Source of the DNA: Epiperipatus broadwayi | Lineage: Eukaryota; Onychophora; Udeonychophora; Euonychophora; Peripatidae | Length of the DNA: 64,000 nucleotides | Assembly (NCBI GenBank): GCA_028023455.1 | Contig: JAQFVV010012423.1 | Location: 9,959,158 to 10,023,157 of the forward strand | Direction of reading: 5' to 3' | In this document: positions 49,901 through 60,367 of the stretch, in pieces | How positions within the stretch are numbered: the first letter of the stretch is position 1 | Layout of the letters: every line of letters starts with the position of its first letter | Notes under the pieces: model-generated | The model's database searches: none | Told to the model about the DNA's origin: nothing | What the model saw: only the letters and a program-made list of their open reading frames with translations | Position numbers and translations under genes: made by a program

Positions 49901-51590
49901 AAATTTATTGGATTACATTGTAAAAGATGGTTGTTTTAAAATTGGAAATAATAAATAAGTTTGGAAATAGAGAATTGTTAGAATTGGATAAGTTATGTTG
50001 CTTAGATCAAAATAAGTGTAAAAAAAAAAAATCATAAAAACATAATTTCATCAGTGAAAGAATCATAAAACTTTATACTTAAAAATAATATTTATTTATT
50101 TTTTTTATAAAATAAATAGTTGATAATTTAAAAGAATTTATAATGATATTACTTAATTATTATGATTTCTTTTAAAAAAGACATACTTATAATGCATATT
50201 TTTTATTTAGGATTAAAGGTAATAGACTGAATCGTGTTGAATGAATGAAAGTAGTCATAAGTTTTACAAAAATAATTTTATAACAACACACTAATACATA
50301 TATGATATTTAAAGTTTAAAGTAATAATTAGTAAGTAGCTTAGTTTGATGGTATGCTATGAAGTAAGATTGTTCACATAAATATTGAAAAATGACTATAC
50401 AGAATAATAAATAATTTTAAAAACTAAATAACAAGGATAAGTACATAATAAAAGTATTACCTATATTTTTTAAAACCTATAAAGTAATAATATCGAATAA
50501 CTGTAATAAAAAGTTATATAATGATATTTTTAAAAATAAGAAATATTTTATTTAAGAAATGTTCTGTATCTTATGTTTTAAGTCATTTGATTTGTCTTGA
50601 AAAAATACCTGAATATGAATAAATAGAATTCTATCAAAATGTAAATAATGTAAATAATTTTATTGTTAAGTTTGTTAATAAAATTGTTAAATGTGTTTTA
50701 TAAGTCTTGGTGTTGACTCAATTTCTTCACATCACAATTACATAATCACAGATAATTATAATTAAGACATAATATTTGCACATCATAAATAAAAATTTTA
50801 TTTAAGAGTTATACTATTTTATTGATATATTTTATTTAAGAAGTTTTACTTAATGTATTACTATGATGGTCATGGAATAATTACCAAAGATTTACATTAA
50901 ATTATATTAGTAACGATTGCCACATATTCTCAGATTATAATATCATATCATACATGTTTACTTAAAATGCCATATGGATAACAGAAAAGTATATTACATT
51001 TTATTATAAGATATACAAGAATAACATTTGGGAGAGTGAATTATAGATTAAAGATTAGTATTACTATTTGTTATTATTAATATTATTAAATTGTAGTTGG
51101 GAATAATATTAAATCCCTTATCATACTTGATTACAAAAACTATAATTAATTTTTATTTTTATTTTAAGAGAACCTGAGATAATTTGAGTTAAATTAGTTT
51201 TGAGAAAGATATTTAAATTAATTTGTTAAAGGTAATTTACTTAATTAGTTTTGATTAAAGACATAAGAGTACTATAAATGTAATATTTAAGTAATAGAAT
51301 AAGGATAGTATTCTTATGCCATGAAGGTGATATCCAGGGGGAGATTATCTAAATGTATTCGCTCTACCACTTGTAAACTCACTTCATAGTCTCGTGATTT
51401 GATTAGATATTGATTTATTTCATTTTATAAATCAGAACTATATTATTATTTATTAATTAAGTTAATTTAATCATTGATATTCTTAAAAATATAGTTATTG
51501 TTAATTTAGATACATTATAAATAAACATAGTTATTTATCTGAGCTAGATCAAGTGATTATAATTATATATTTCCTGGAAGTGAGGGTACA
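46903..51590 (+). repeat. Putative very long 5' LTR of Ty3/gypsy element B
   Basis: Starts TGTACCC and ends GGGTACA, a perfect inverted terminal pair with TG...CA ends. The first 43 nt recur exactly at 58321, right after a polypurine tract, which fixes the start. The end is inferred from the matching terminus and a TGG primer-site start 1 nt later. A CCAAT box (47754-47758) and a TATA-like TATTTAAG (47780-47787) lie about 880 nt in, much as in element A. At about 4.69 kb this is unusually long; hidden insertions or a misplaced end are possible. ORFs within it are not convincing. Confidence 0.6.
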
Positions 51591-51591
51591 A

Positions 51592-52578
51592 TGGTCAGAG
51601 GACGAATTGTCAACCAACGTGGATGCACGATGTGTAGTGGGACTACACACTGCTAAGGAATGAATTAGCGACTAACATGACTGTAATGATAGGTATTAGG
51701 GGGTGTGTAGTGAGCACCAATTTGGTTAGAGGACGGATTGGTGCCACAACTTTCAGGGCATCGATAGGTGTTGTAGGGCAGTTAAATTTATAAAACACAA
51801 TGGTAGTTAAGTTATGAATTGATACTGTAACTTTGAAACTTTGAGGTAGTAGGAGATAGTAAAATCTTCAGTGTGATTACGTAGATATGTGATAGCGTTA
51901 TGATAGACACCACTTCAGTCAAAGGATGAATTGATGCCGAGCCATGAAGGCTTCGATTTATATTGTATAGGTCTTAGATGTATGTGTAAGCCTGTGTTAG
52001 ATGTTGATGGATTTTTTTAGATTTTATTGACTTTGTTTGGAGTCATTAATTTTTGTTATTACCCATGTATGGTGGCATCGATAGATGTTAGGAAGGTATA
52101 GTGATAGTTGTAGATTTGTTAATAAAAAATAGTGTATAAATTAAAATGTAATTTTAGGATTGTTAGTAATCATATCTTGTTAAGTATAAATAGTTTAGTT
52201 ATGTTAATAGCAGTGACAATTATTTTAAAGTTGATTATGAAATTGAAGTAGATGTTTTATTATTAAAACTATTATCATATGTGGTATTTGTAGTCTGAGT
52301 ATTTAAAATGAAATATTATGTGTTGCTTGTAAATTCATAAGCAAATAAATATATGAGATATGTAAATGTGGCTAATAGTTATTTTATGATATGACCATAT
52401 TAATTATTAAAGTGTTTAAAATAAATATTAAATATATTCTACTATGTGCAAATTTATCTGTGGTTTGTGTGTGTGGGAATTGAGGACATAACACATATAA
52501 TTTTGTTGTATATAATTGTTATAATTTAGGAGGTATTAAGTGGTGTAAGGTTTAGATAGCGATATTCTATAGTTTATT
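51592..52578 (+). other. 5' leader of element B with degenerate repeats
   Basis: Begins with a candidate primer-binding site (TGGTCAGAGGACGAATTG); I cannot name the tRNA. A related motif (AGAGGACGGATTG, AAAGGATGAATTG, and CATCGATAG with TGTT) recurs at about 51655-51702, 51724-51780, 51919-51970 and 52066-52100. No ORF. The repeats may form structured RNA, for example for packaging. Confidence 0.5.
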
Positions 52579-54843
52579 GTGGATGTGAATTGGATGGAGA
52601 TGGAAAGGCTGGTAGGGAATTATTTTATGAAATATATTTATAATAATACTGTACACTGTTTAGAATTGAATTTTGGAAATATTGAAAAAATGAGTAATTG
52701 GGATAAAAAATTAGAGACTGAGATGTCTGGTTTTGTTATTGATGATAATATTTGTGAGGAGGAAGAAGGAGAAAGACTAGTAAATCTTGAGACAGGTATA
52801 GAGAGTACTCCAATTATGGATAGTGGGATAAAGGAGGAAAAGAAAGGAAGGATAGAAATAAAAATATTAGAAAAAGAGATATTTAAAACTGAGAAAGGTA
52901 TAGAAGACTCCTTAATATTAGGGATAATGAAGCATTTTGAAGATTTAATGAGTATTAAATTTGACTCTCTAAAGGAAGATATGAATAAAGGTAGAATAGC
53001 TTCAGATGCTAAATTTGACTCTCTAAAGGAAGATATGAAAAAGGAGAATAATTTTCTAAGGGAAGATATGAATAAGTTTCCCAAAGAAAATAATGTGAAG
53101 TCAGATCTGAAATTAGAATCTCTTAGTAAGAGGATTCAAGAAGGTTTAGATAAGAACCGAGAAGAGATTAGATTTTGTATAACTAATTTAAATCAAAAAC
53201 TTGAGGATAATGCTAGAACAGTGGAGGAATTTAAAGAAGAAGTAAAAAGTAAATTTGATAGTCTTGATTTGAAGTTCCATAGGAATGAGGAAGCCATTGA
53301 AGCTTTGAAGATGGAGGTTATACAAAGTGATGATAACAATCAAGAATTGTTAGCATGGAAATTTTGTGAATTCTTGAAAGATACTGTCAAAAGTTTAAAG
53401 ATTCAGATAGATGAATCTGTTAACCAATGTAAGATTAATAATGATGATTTAGTTGTAAAAATAGATAACTATCAATTGAATGTTAGTAATGAAATGTGTG
53501 AAGTAAAAGGCCATATAGATAAGGTTAGTGAAGATATTAAAGGTATTATGGAAGAAGTAGTCCAGACAAAAATGAGCATAAAAGATGATATAAAAAAAGA
53601 ATTAATAGAGAAGTTTAGAAATTTAGATATTCAAAAGGAAGATGAGGATAAGTATCGGTATAGAGTAGAAGAAAAGATAAAGTGTTTACAAAAGGATATG
53701 AAAGAACAAGTAAGTAGATTAGAAAAGAATAGTGGTGAGGGTAGAGATATCTTAGATCAAGGCTTAGATCAATTTAGAAAAGAACAAAAAGTGTACATGC
53801 AACAAGTACTTGGACAAATTAATTTTGAAGAAAAGCTTCAGCAAATTTGTGATCAGGTGAAATAAATAAAGTCTATAAATGATAATAAAGTAGAATTAAT
53901 TCAAGAGAAATTCATATGTAAGCAACCTGAAGATTGTATTAATGTTTTACCAGTAAATAGAGTTGAGTATACAAAAACAAGTAATGATAGTCAGTTAGAT
54001 GATACTTTTGTAAAAGAGGTTAATAGTAGTTCTATTAGGGAAAGTATAAATTATGAAGGAGGAATGAATAATTCTATGGCTTTAGGTTTCATGAAAGTGA
54101 AACCTTTTAAGGGAGATTATGTAGAAAATCCCTCAGAATTTCTCAGTAATTTAGACGAATTATTTTTATTATGTCAACTGTAGGAAAAAGAGAAAGTAGC
54201 TATTTGTAGTAATCATTTGTATGGAACTGCCAAAGATTGGTGGCAGTCACTGTTTACAAAACCTGTAACTTATGGTAATTTCAAATGTTTACTCATAGGA
54301 AGTTTTTGGAATTCTGACAAACAGGATTGTATCAGATACCAAATTACTCAAGAGAAATACCATAACAGTAAGGGGAGTTATACTAGTTTTTTCAGCAATC
54401 AGGCTGTATGTTTAAAAACTTTAACTGCTTGTCCACTATCAGAAGGACAAATTGTAAGGATAGTAAGGCATAACTTACCCCAAAATATTGAACAGTTATT
54501 GATAGCTGCTGACCATAGTTCTATTGAGGATGTTGCAGAAGTGTTGGATGCTTTGGAAGTAACCAAGGTATCTGTGGAGAATAAATTTAGATCTAATAGA
54601 GAAAGAAATAATTATCCTTTGGCTAATGTCAATGTAGATAATAATAGGAGACCTCCTGGTGGATTTAAAAGAAAATGGGACTATAGGGATAAGGATAGGA
54701 TGTTTCCTCAGACAGGAAAAGCTGTTAAGTTTAATAGATTTAAAGGCAAAAATGATAATCAAAGTAGTCAACCCTCTACTAGTGGTGTAACCACTATATT
54801 GAAAAGACCAGTTGGTAAATCTAGTGACAAGAAATTAAACTAG
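52579..54843 (+). pseudogene. Gag of Ty3/gypsy element B, two internal stops
   Basis: One reading frame of about 755 codons is interrupted by TAA at 53863-53865 and TAG at 54181-54183. The first 428 residues are Lys/Glu-rich with KFDSLKEDM-type repeats and heptad spacing throughout, predicting a very long coiled coil. The capsid-like part follows, with an L-x-G-T-A-K-D-W-W signature near 54220-54250, typical of Ty3-type Gag. The C-terminal about 80 residues are Arg/Lys/Asn-rich and would bind RNA; no CCHC zinc knuckle is seen. Gag ends at TAG 54841-54843 and overlaps the pol frame by about 15 nt, in the -1 frame. The two stops make the protein non-functional as it stands. Confidence 0.88.
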
Positions 54844-55610
54844 AAAGGTCTTTGTATGCTAGTTCCTCTTTGCAAGGACCCTGTGCTAACAAAATAGGGA
54901 ATGATCAGATGTGGATGCTAAATACTTTAGATCTTGACATAGATTTTCTTGAACCATTTACTATAGGTGAACCACCTATAACTTATCAGTGTCCCATTAT
55001 AATTTTGCATATCAATAATATCAAAGTAGAAGCTTTAATTGACTCTGGAAGTCAAGCTTCCATATTATCAGAGTCAACATATCAAAATCTGGTAAGCATG
55101 GAAGGTGATATACCCTCATTACCAGTGAAACAAATACATGTAACTCTAGCAAATGGAAAGAGAACAAAGTTATCAAATAGACAAGTTTGGATTACCTTCA
55201 AAATAAATAATACAGAATTTGGGCATGTTTTTCTTATTATGCCTGGGCTAATACATGAAGCCATAATAGGTGCTGACTTCATGATTTTGAATAATTGTCA
55301 GATTGATTTTTATAGTAAAATTTTTACTTGTAAGAAGGAAAGGCTTAATTTTGAATATGGTATGCATAACCTTTCCAATCAATTACTATGCATACAGAAT
55401 ACATTAATTGATGCTAATATAAAAGTTAAAATTGAACATGTATATGTAATTAATTCTAAATTAGGTAAAAATTTATACCAATTAATGTATCGTTTTAAGA
55501 ATATATTTTCAAAAGTTCCTGGTATAATAGAAGGATATACTCATAGAATAAAATTGAAGAGTAATGATCCTTTCCATCAAAAGATGTACCCAATTCCTTA
55601 CCAATATTAG
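54828..55610 (+). pseudogene. Pol of element B: protease part
   Basis: The pol frame opens at 54828, -1 relative to gag, just past a TGA at 54825-54827. A retroviral-type aspartic protease is seen: ALIDSGSQAS with the catalytic Asp codon at 55041-55043, and the later hydrophobic-hydrophobic-G-A-D element (AIIGADF) about 75 residues downstream. After it comes a linker leading to the reverse transcriptase (PYQY), stopped by TAG at 55608-55610. No ATG is needed if Pol is made by frameshifting, so the ATG at 54852 is not necessarily used. Confidence 0.88.
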
Positions 55611-56830
55611 GATGAGGTACAGAGTCAAATTGACAAAATGCTGGAGTGGTATATTATTAAGAAATGCCCTTCTTCTTATGTAAACCCATTGGTTATTGTA
55701 AAGAAGAAGGATGGCAGTATTAGGGTATGTCTAGATGCTCAAATGTTAAATACTGTAACTATACCAGAGTGTGACATTCCTCCACCTGTACATGAGCTTC
55801 TTACTAAATTTCATAAGAGGTCAATTTTCTCCACATTTGATTTGACAGCTAGTTATTGGCAAATACCACTGCATGAGAATGATCAGCAATATACAGCATT
55901 TTGATTTCAAGGTCAGTCATATGTTTTCAGATGAATGCCTTTTGGTCTCATCAATAGTGGTGCTGGCTTAATCAGATGTTTGGACATGATTTTTTCAAAA
56001 CAATTGAAGGAAAAAATCATCATGTATGTGGATGATATAGTCATTGCTTCTGATAATTTGCAGGAGCATCTCCAACATTTGGAATTATTTTTCACTGAGT
56101 GTGCTATAAAAAATGTTAAAATTAATCTGGAAAAGTGTTCAATAGCAGCTAAAGAAATAACTTTTCTGGGTCATTTAATAAATGAGCATGGGATCCAACC
56201 CCATCCTGAAAAGATTGCAGCTATTCAATGCTTTCCCACTCCAAAAACAGTAAAACAGTTAAAATCATTTTTTGGGTTATGCAATTATTATAATAGGTTC
56301 TACAAAAACTTTGCTGAAGATACCATATACTTGTCTAGATTGTTAAAGAAAGCAGAGAGGTGGAAGTGGACTGCTAATCATGATAGAGAATTTAGTATAA
56401 TTAAAAGTAAATTTTTAAAATGCGTGATTTTAATATATCCTGACTTTAACAAAACTTTCTATGTACAAACAGATAGTAGTTACTATGGTCTGGGAGTGGT
56501 GTTATATCAACTCGATGAGGATCAGGTACCTCATGGATTGTACTTCTTAAGTCGACATCTGATAGGCGCTGAGTTGAATTACACTATTACTGAAAAGGAG
56601 ACCCTAGCTGTTGTTTGGGCTTTTCAGAAATTACAACAATTTTTATTAGGTTCAGATGTGATTGTACTGACTGACCATAGGAGCTTAGAATTTCTAAATA
56701 AGAGCTACCTCAGTAATGAGAGACTTGTTAGGTGGAACTTGTACCTCCAACAATTCAGTTATAAAGTTATCTATATTGAAGGGAGACAGAATATCCCTGC
56801 TGATATTCTTAGCCGCCACCCTATCTATTT
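55611..56830 (+). pseudogene. Pol of element B: reverse transcriptase and RNase H
   Basis: Continues in the protease frame. RT motifs in order: NPLVIVKKKDGSIRVCLDA, FSTFDLTASYWQIPL, MPFGL, then the YVDD catalytic box at 56025-56036 and FLGHLI. RNase H follows: TDSS with its Asp at 56472-56474, a TEKETLAVVWA helix with the Glu, and TDHRSLEFL; the domain ends near ADILSRHPI. TGA codons at 55902-55904 and 55932-55934 interrupt RT between the second and third motifs. Otherwise the frame is intact and the key acidic residues are retained. The motif set is typical of Ty3/gypsy (Metaviridae). Confidence 0.93.
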
Positions 56831-58115
56831 GGTGTCACAAAATTCTGACACACAAAATATAATTGTTAGTAATATCAATTTGGTTAGGGATGGATCTATA
56901 GTTGATGATTATAATAATCTCACTATGATTCAAGGTCAGGATCAAAGACTAAATAAAATCATGACTATCTTAAATAATCATAATAATATAAATAGTAAAG
57001 ATAAACATATTAAAAACATTTTCAGTAAGTATAGAATGTACCAGAATTTATTAATGTATAATTTGAAGTCTAGGCAGGGAGAATCATGGAGGATAGTTGT
57101 GCCTGACTCTATGATTGACAAGTTAATTATATATGTTCATACTAGTTATGGTCACTATGGAGCACCAAAAATTATGTATGTTTTGAAATCCATTTTTTAC
57201 TGGAATAAAATGTATAAACATGTAATAAGAAAAATTAAAATGTGTTCTACTTGTTTAAAATCTAAGTATAATAATAAATCTTATGTAGGAATTATGCAGC
57301 CCATTATTCCTGATAGGCCTAATGAGTTGTTAGCAATTGATTTTTATGGGCCTCTTCCACTATTTAATCAACAGAAATTTATTTTAGTAGCTTATGATGT
57401 TTTCAGTAAACTAGTGTTAGCTTATCCAGTGCCTAAAACTAGTGCACATAATGTCATTAAGTGTATGATTAAATATCAATTTCCATTAGTAGAAAAACCA
57501 CAAGTAATACTCACAGATCACGCTACAGCTTTTATATCTGGTAGGTGGAACAAGTGGATTAGAACTCTCAGACATGTTATGAGCTCCATAACAAACCCTC
57601 AATCTAATCCATGCAAACATGTTATGTGGGAGCTTAGTAGATTATTTAGGGTGTATGTAGCTGATAACCATAAGAAATGGGTTCAAAAACTTCCGGAGGT
57701 TATCAATTATATCAATAGTACTTATAATGAATCCACTGGTTTTACGCCTATTTGTTTGCATTATGGTAAATACAAACAGTTATTGATTGAAACACCTATT
57801 CCAATTTTAAGAGAACCAATTAATGTAGATGAAGATATTAGTCAAGCTAAAGTAAAGCTACATCTTATGGGTAATAAAAGAGTAAAAAGATCCCATAATA
57901 AACAACATCCTTTTAAAATTAATGATTTAGTTCTGGTTAGAACACCCCATGTTAGCAACCTACAGAGAAATGAGTTTAAAAAATTTCTTAGTTTGTATGA
58001 GGGTCCATTTAAAATAACTTGCAAAGTAGGTGAAAATGCATTTATGTTAGCTACACCAGGAGAGAAAGGAACATATAATGTGAGAAGTCTAATTCCATAC
58101 CCTTCTGATGTGTAG
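56831..58115 (+). pseudogene. Pol of element B: integrase, catalytic Glu lost
   Basis: An HHCC zinc-binding region (HTSYGH ... CSTCLKSK, about 57137-57270) leads to the catalytic core. AIDFYGPLP carries the first Asp and VILTDHATAF the second. In the NPQSNP segment that normally precedes the catalytic Glu, the Glu position is read as Lys (codon 57615-57617) beside a neighbouring His, so the DDE triad is incomplete. The tail has LVRTP, YEGPFKI and KGTYNVRSLIPY, a GPY/F module without a chromodomain. The frame then ends at 58115. The frame itself is open, so this is a missense rather than a truncating lesion. No env-like ORF follows. Confidence 0.9.
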
Positions 58116-58320
58116 ATAGTAATGTTATTTAAAAGTGCTTTCTGGTTGAGATTTTATGTGATGTTCTAATATCTTGTGAAATTTTAGGTTAAAGTGGTTG
58201 GTTGTGACATACAGTAACATAGGATAAATTTAACTATAAAGGCAATAGGAATTATAAGTATAGATTAAATAGGTTGAAGATAAATGGTTAATTTAAAATT
58301 TTATTAGAAGGGAGGGAATA
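58116..58320 (+). other. 3' untranslated region and polypurine tract of element B
   Basis: No ORF. It ends in AGAAGGGAGGGAATA directly before TGTACCC, the expected plus-strand primer site next to a 3' LTR. Confidence 0.8.
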
Positions 58321-58363
58321 TGTACCCTTTTGTTTAGGTTAGAATGGATTATTTGTAATAATT
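58321..58363 (+). repeat. Truncated 3' LTR of element B (43 bp)
   Basis: Identical to 46903-46945. The match stops abruptly at an (AT)n tract, and no other part of the long 5' LTR is found downstream. The rest of the LTR has been deleted, or is missing from the assembly. Confidence 0.85.
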
Positions 58364-58379
58364 ATATATATATATAATG

Positions 58380-59135
58380 TCACGTTATATATTACTTGCT
58401 TTTTTTATTATTATAGGTTAGAAATATGTATATTACTACAATATATATAATAAATATATGAACTAACTAAAGGAAAAATAAAAACATAATAAAAACACAC
58501 AATTACTTCTCTATAAAACTGCTTTAATATTTTAACCAGCAGACTGGTTTTCATGAGAAAACACAGCAAAATAGCTATTTCCAGAATTTAAACACTAAAA
58601 TAGTACAGATTTACAAAATATTACAAATTGATAGTTTTTAAGACTTTTTTTAATTTTCCTATTATAAAATTACCATCAGATATCAATGGACAGTAATTAA
58701 TGAAAATAATAAAATATAAGTGCTTTCTGCATTCAAAAGTCTACACTTGTAAATGTAATCTCAATATTATATAGAGATTAAAGTGCTATAGTTTTAATTT
58801 ATGATTTAAGGGGAAAAGCTAATAATTTTTTTTATAATTCCTTATAAATAAAAGAGTGTTTCATCTATCAGTTGGATACTATAAATTGATAATTTTTAAC
58901 AGATGTAAATGTCTTAAGTATTAAACCGTAAATATTGTAACACTTTAGTCTTTTTATAACATCAAGAGATTGCATTTAAAAGTGGACATTTTTAAATGTA
59001 GAAAGCATTTACAGTTTCATATTTTTATTAATTGCTGACCATTGACTTCTGATGGTGATTTTATAAAATGAAAATTAAACACATATTTCCACAATTATAT
59101 ATATATAAAATCAATAAAGCAAGTCATATATTGTA
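58380..59135. mobile_element. Diverged foldback element
   Basis: Arms near 58640-58770 and 58950-59090 are inverted copies at perhaps three quarters identity. Matching tracts include ACCATCAGATATCAATGGAC (58671-58690) and the reverse complement of CATTGACTTCTGATGGTGAT near 59039-59058, and TGCTTTCTGCATTCAAAAGT against its counterpart near 58985-59010. Outer tracts (58388-58410 and 59107-59130) also pair. No ORF; old MITE or foldback. Confidence 0.6.
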
Positions 59136-60367
59136 TGACTTGTTTTAAAATTGTATTATATATATATATACATATATATATATTGTAACCTAGTGTTATT
59201 GACACTTGGTCTATTTAGCATCGTTTCCATAGGAAAACAATGCTATCTTTTTTCTAGAAAATAAAGAAATAAAATAGTAATAATATTAAGTGATTAATAA
59301 AGTATTCTAGTTACTCACTTTAACGTATTTTAAGCAAATAGCTAATAAATTTAGTAATTTAATGTCATTTTGGAAAAGAGCATAAATAGTTTAATTAAAA
59401 ATAATAACCATAAGAGCAATTTAATATAGTATAAAAGCATATTATAAATAGTAATTGATTGTAGATGGACAGGGGGGGATAGATGAGTATCTTATCATAA
59501 CAACATAGCTTCTGGTAATTTTATTTTTTAAATTATTTTAGACAATAATGTATACAGAAATATACACCACTAATAAACAGTGTCAATTACATGTATTTAT
59601 TATTTTACATTATTTGTCAAATTACCTTGTAATCCATTTAAACCATACAGAACAAAATATAACTGTAATAAGTTTGTTTTTTTTTCCTTTCTTTTGTTTA
59701 TGTATAATTAAATGATTTTTTCTCTGTAAGAGGTCGCTAAAATAAAACAAGACCGCCAAAAACTGAAAAAAAAAAAGTTAGTCTGCTATTAGTCCAAGGA
59801 GGAGTCAGTACTGAAATTCGGTAACAAATTTTTTTTATAATTTTTATTGCAGAAATAAATATCAGTCCATTAAATGTTTGATAATATCATGTTTGGCTAA
59901 TCTTAATTGATAGGATATTCTGCTTTTCTATGTCCATCGACCTATTATAAAGTTTTTATACTAAAAGATTATACTATCGTATGCTAAAGTTTAAAATGAC
60001 CGTATTGACTACAGTAATCACTGAAAGCGTCATTAGGTTTAAAGTAAATAATATAAATAATTTCCAGCAAATAAACAATTATTTATTAACTTTACCTTAT
60101 TTGATAATTTTTTCTTGGTATAAAAGAAAATTTTATAATTTAAAAGACATATTATAAAAGCTAAGGAAAGTTAACTATAAAATTTCGCGCTCTTTTTAAC
60201 TGACATTGTCTGCATTTAAAAATAATGAAAGCTCCTCACATTAAAATATAATTTATTCAATGAAAATTATCTAGAAATAATATGAATGATAAAGGATATT
60301 TACTTATGCACCTGCATAATTTTTAAAAGGAAAATATAAATTTTCTCAAGGCAAGTATTGAAAATTT
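59136..60367. other. AT-rich interval
   Basis: No gene seen. A (TA)n tract occupies about 59156-59182, with a small hairpin around 59215-59250 (AGCATCGTTTCC / GGAAAACAATGCT). Confidence 0.5.

Noticed and set aside
52638-53084. 148-codon minus-strand ORF
   Set aside because: It is antisense to the gag frame; Ser/Ile/Phe richness mirrors the Lys/Glu/Asp codons of the real frame.
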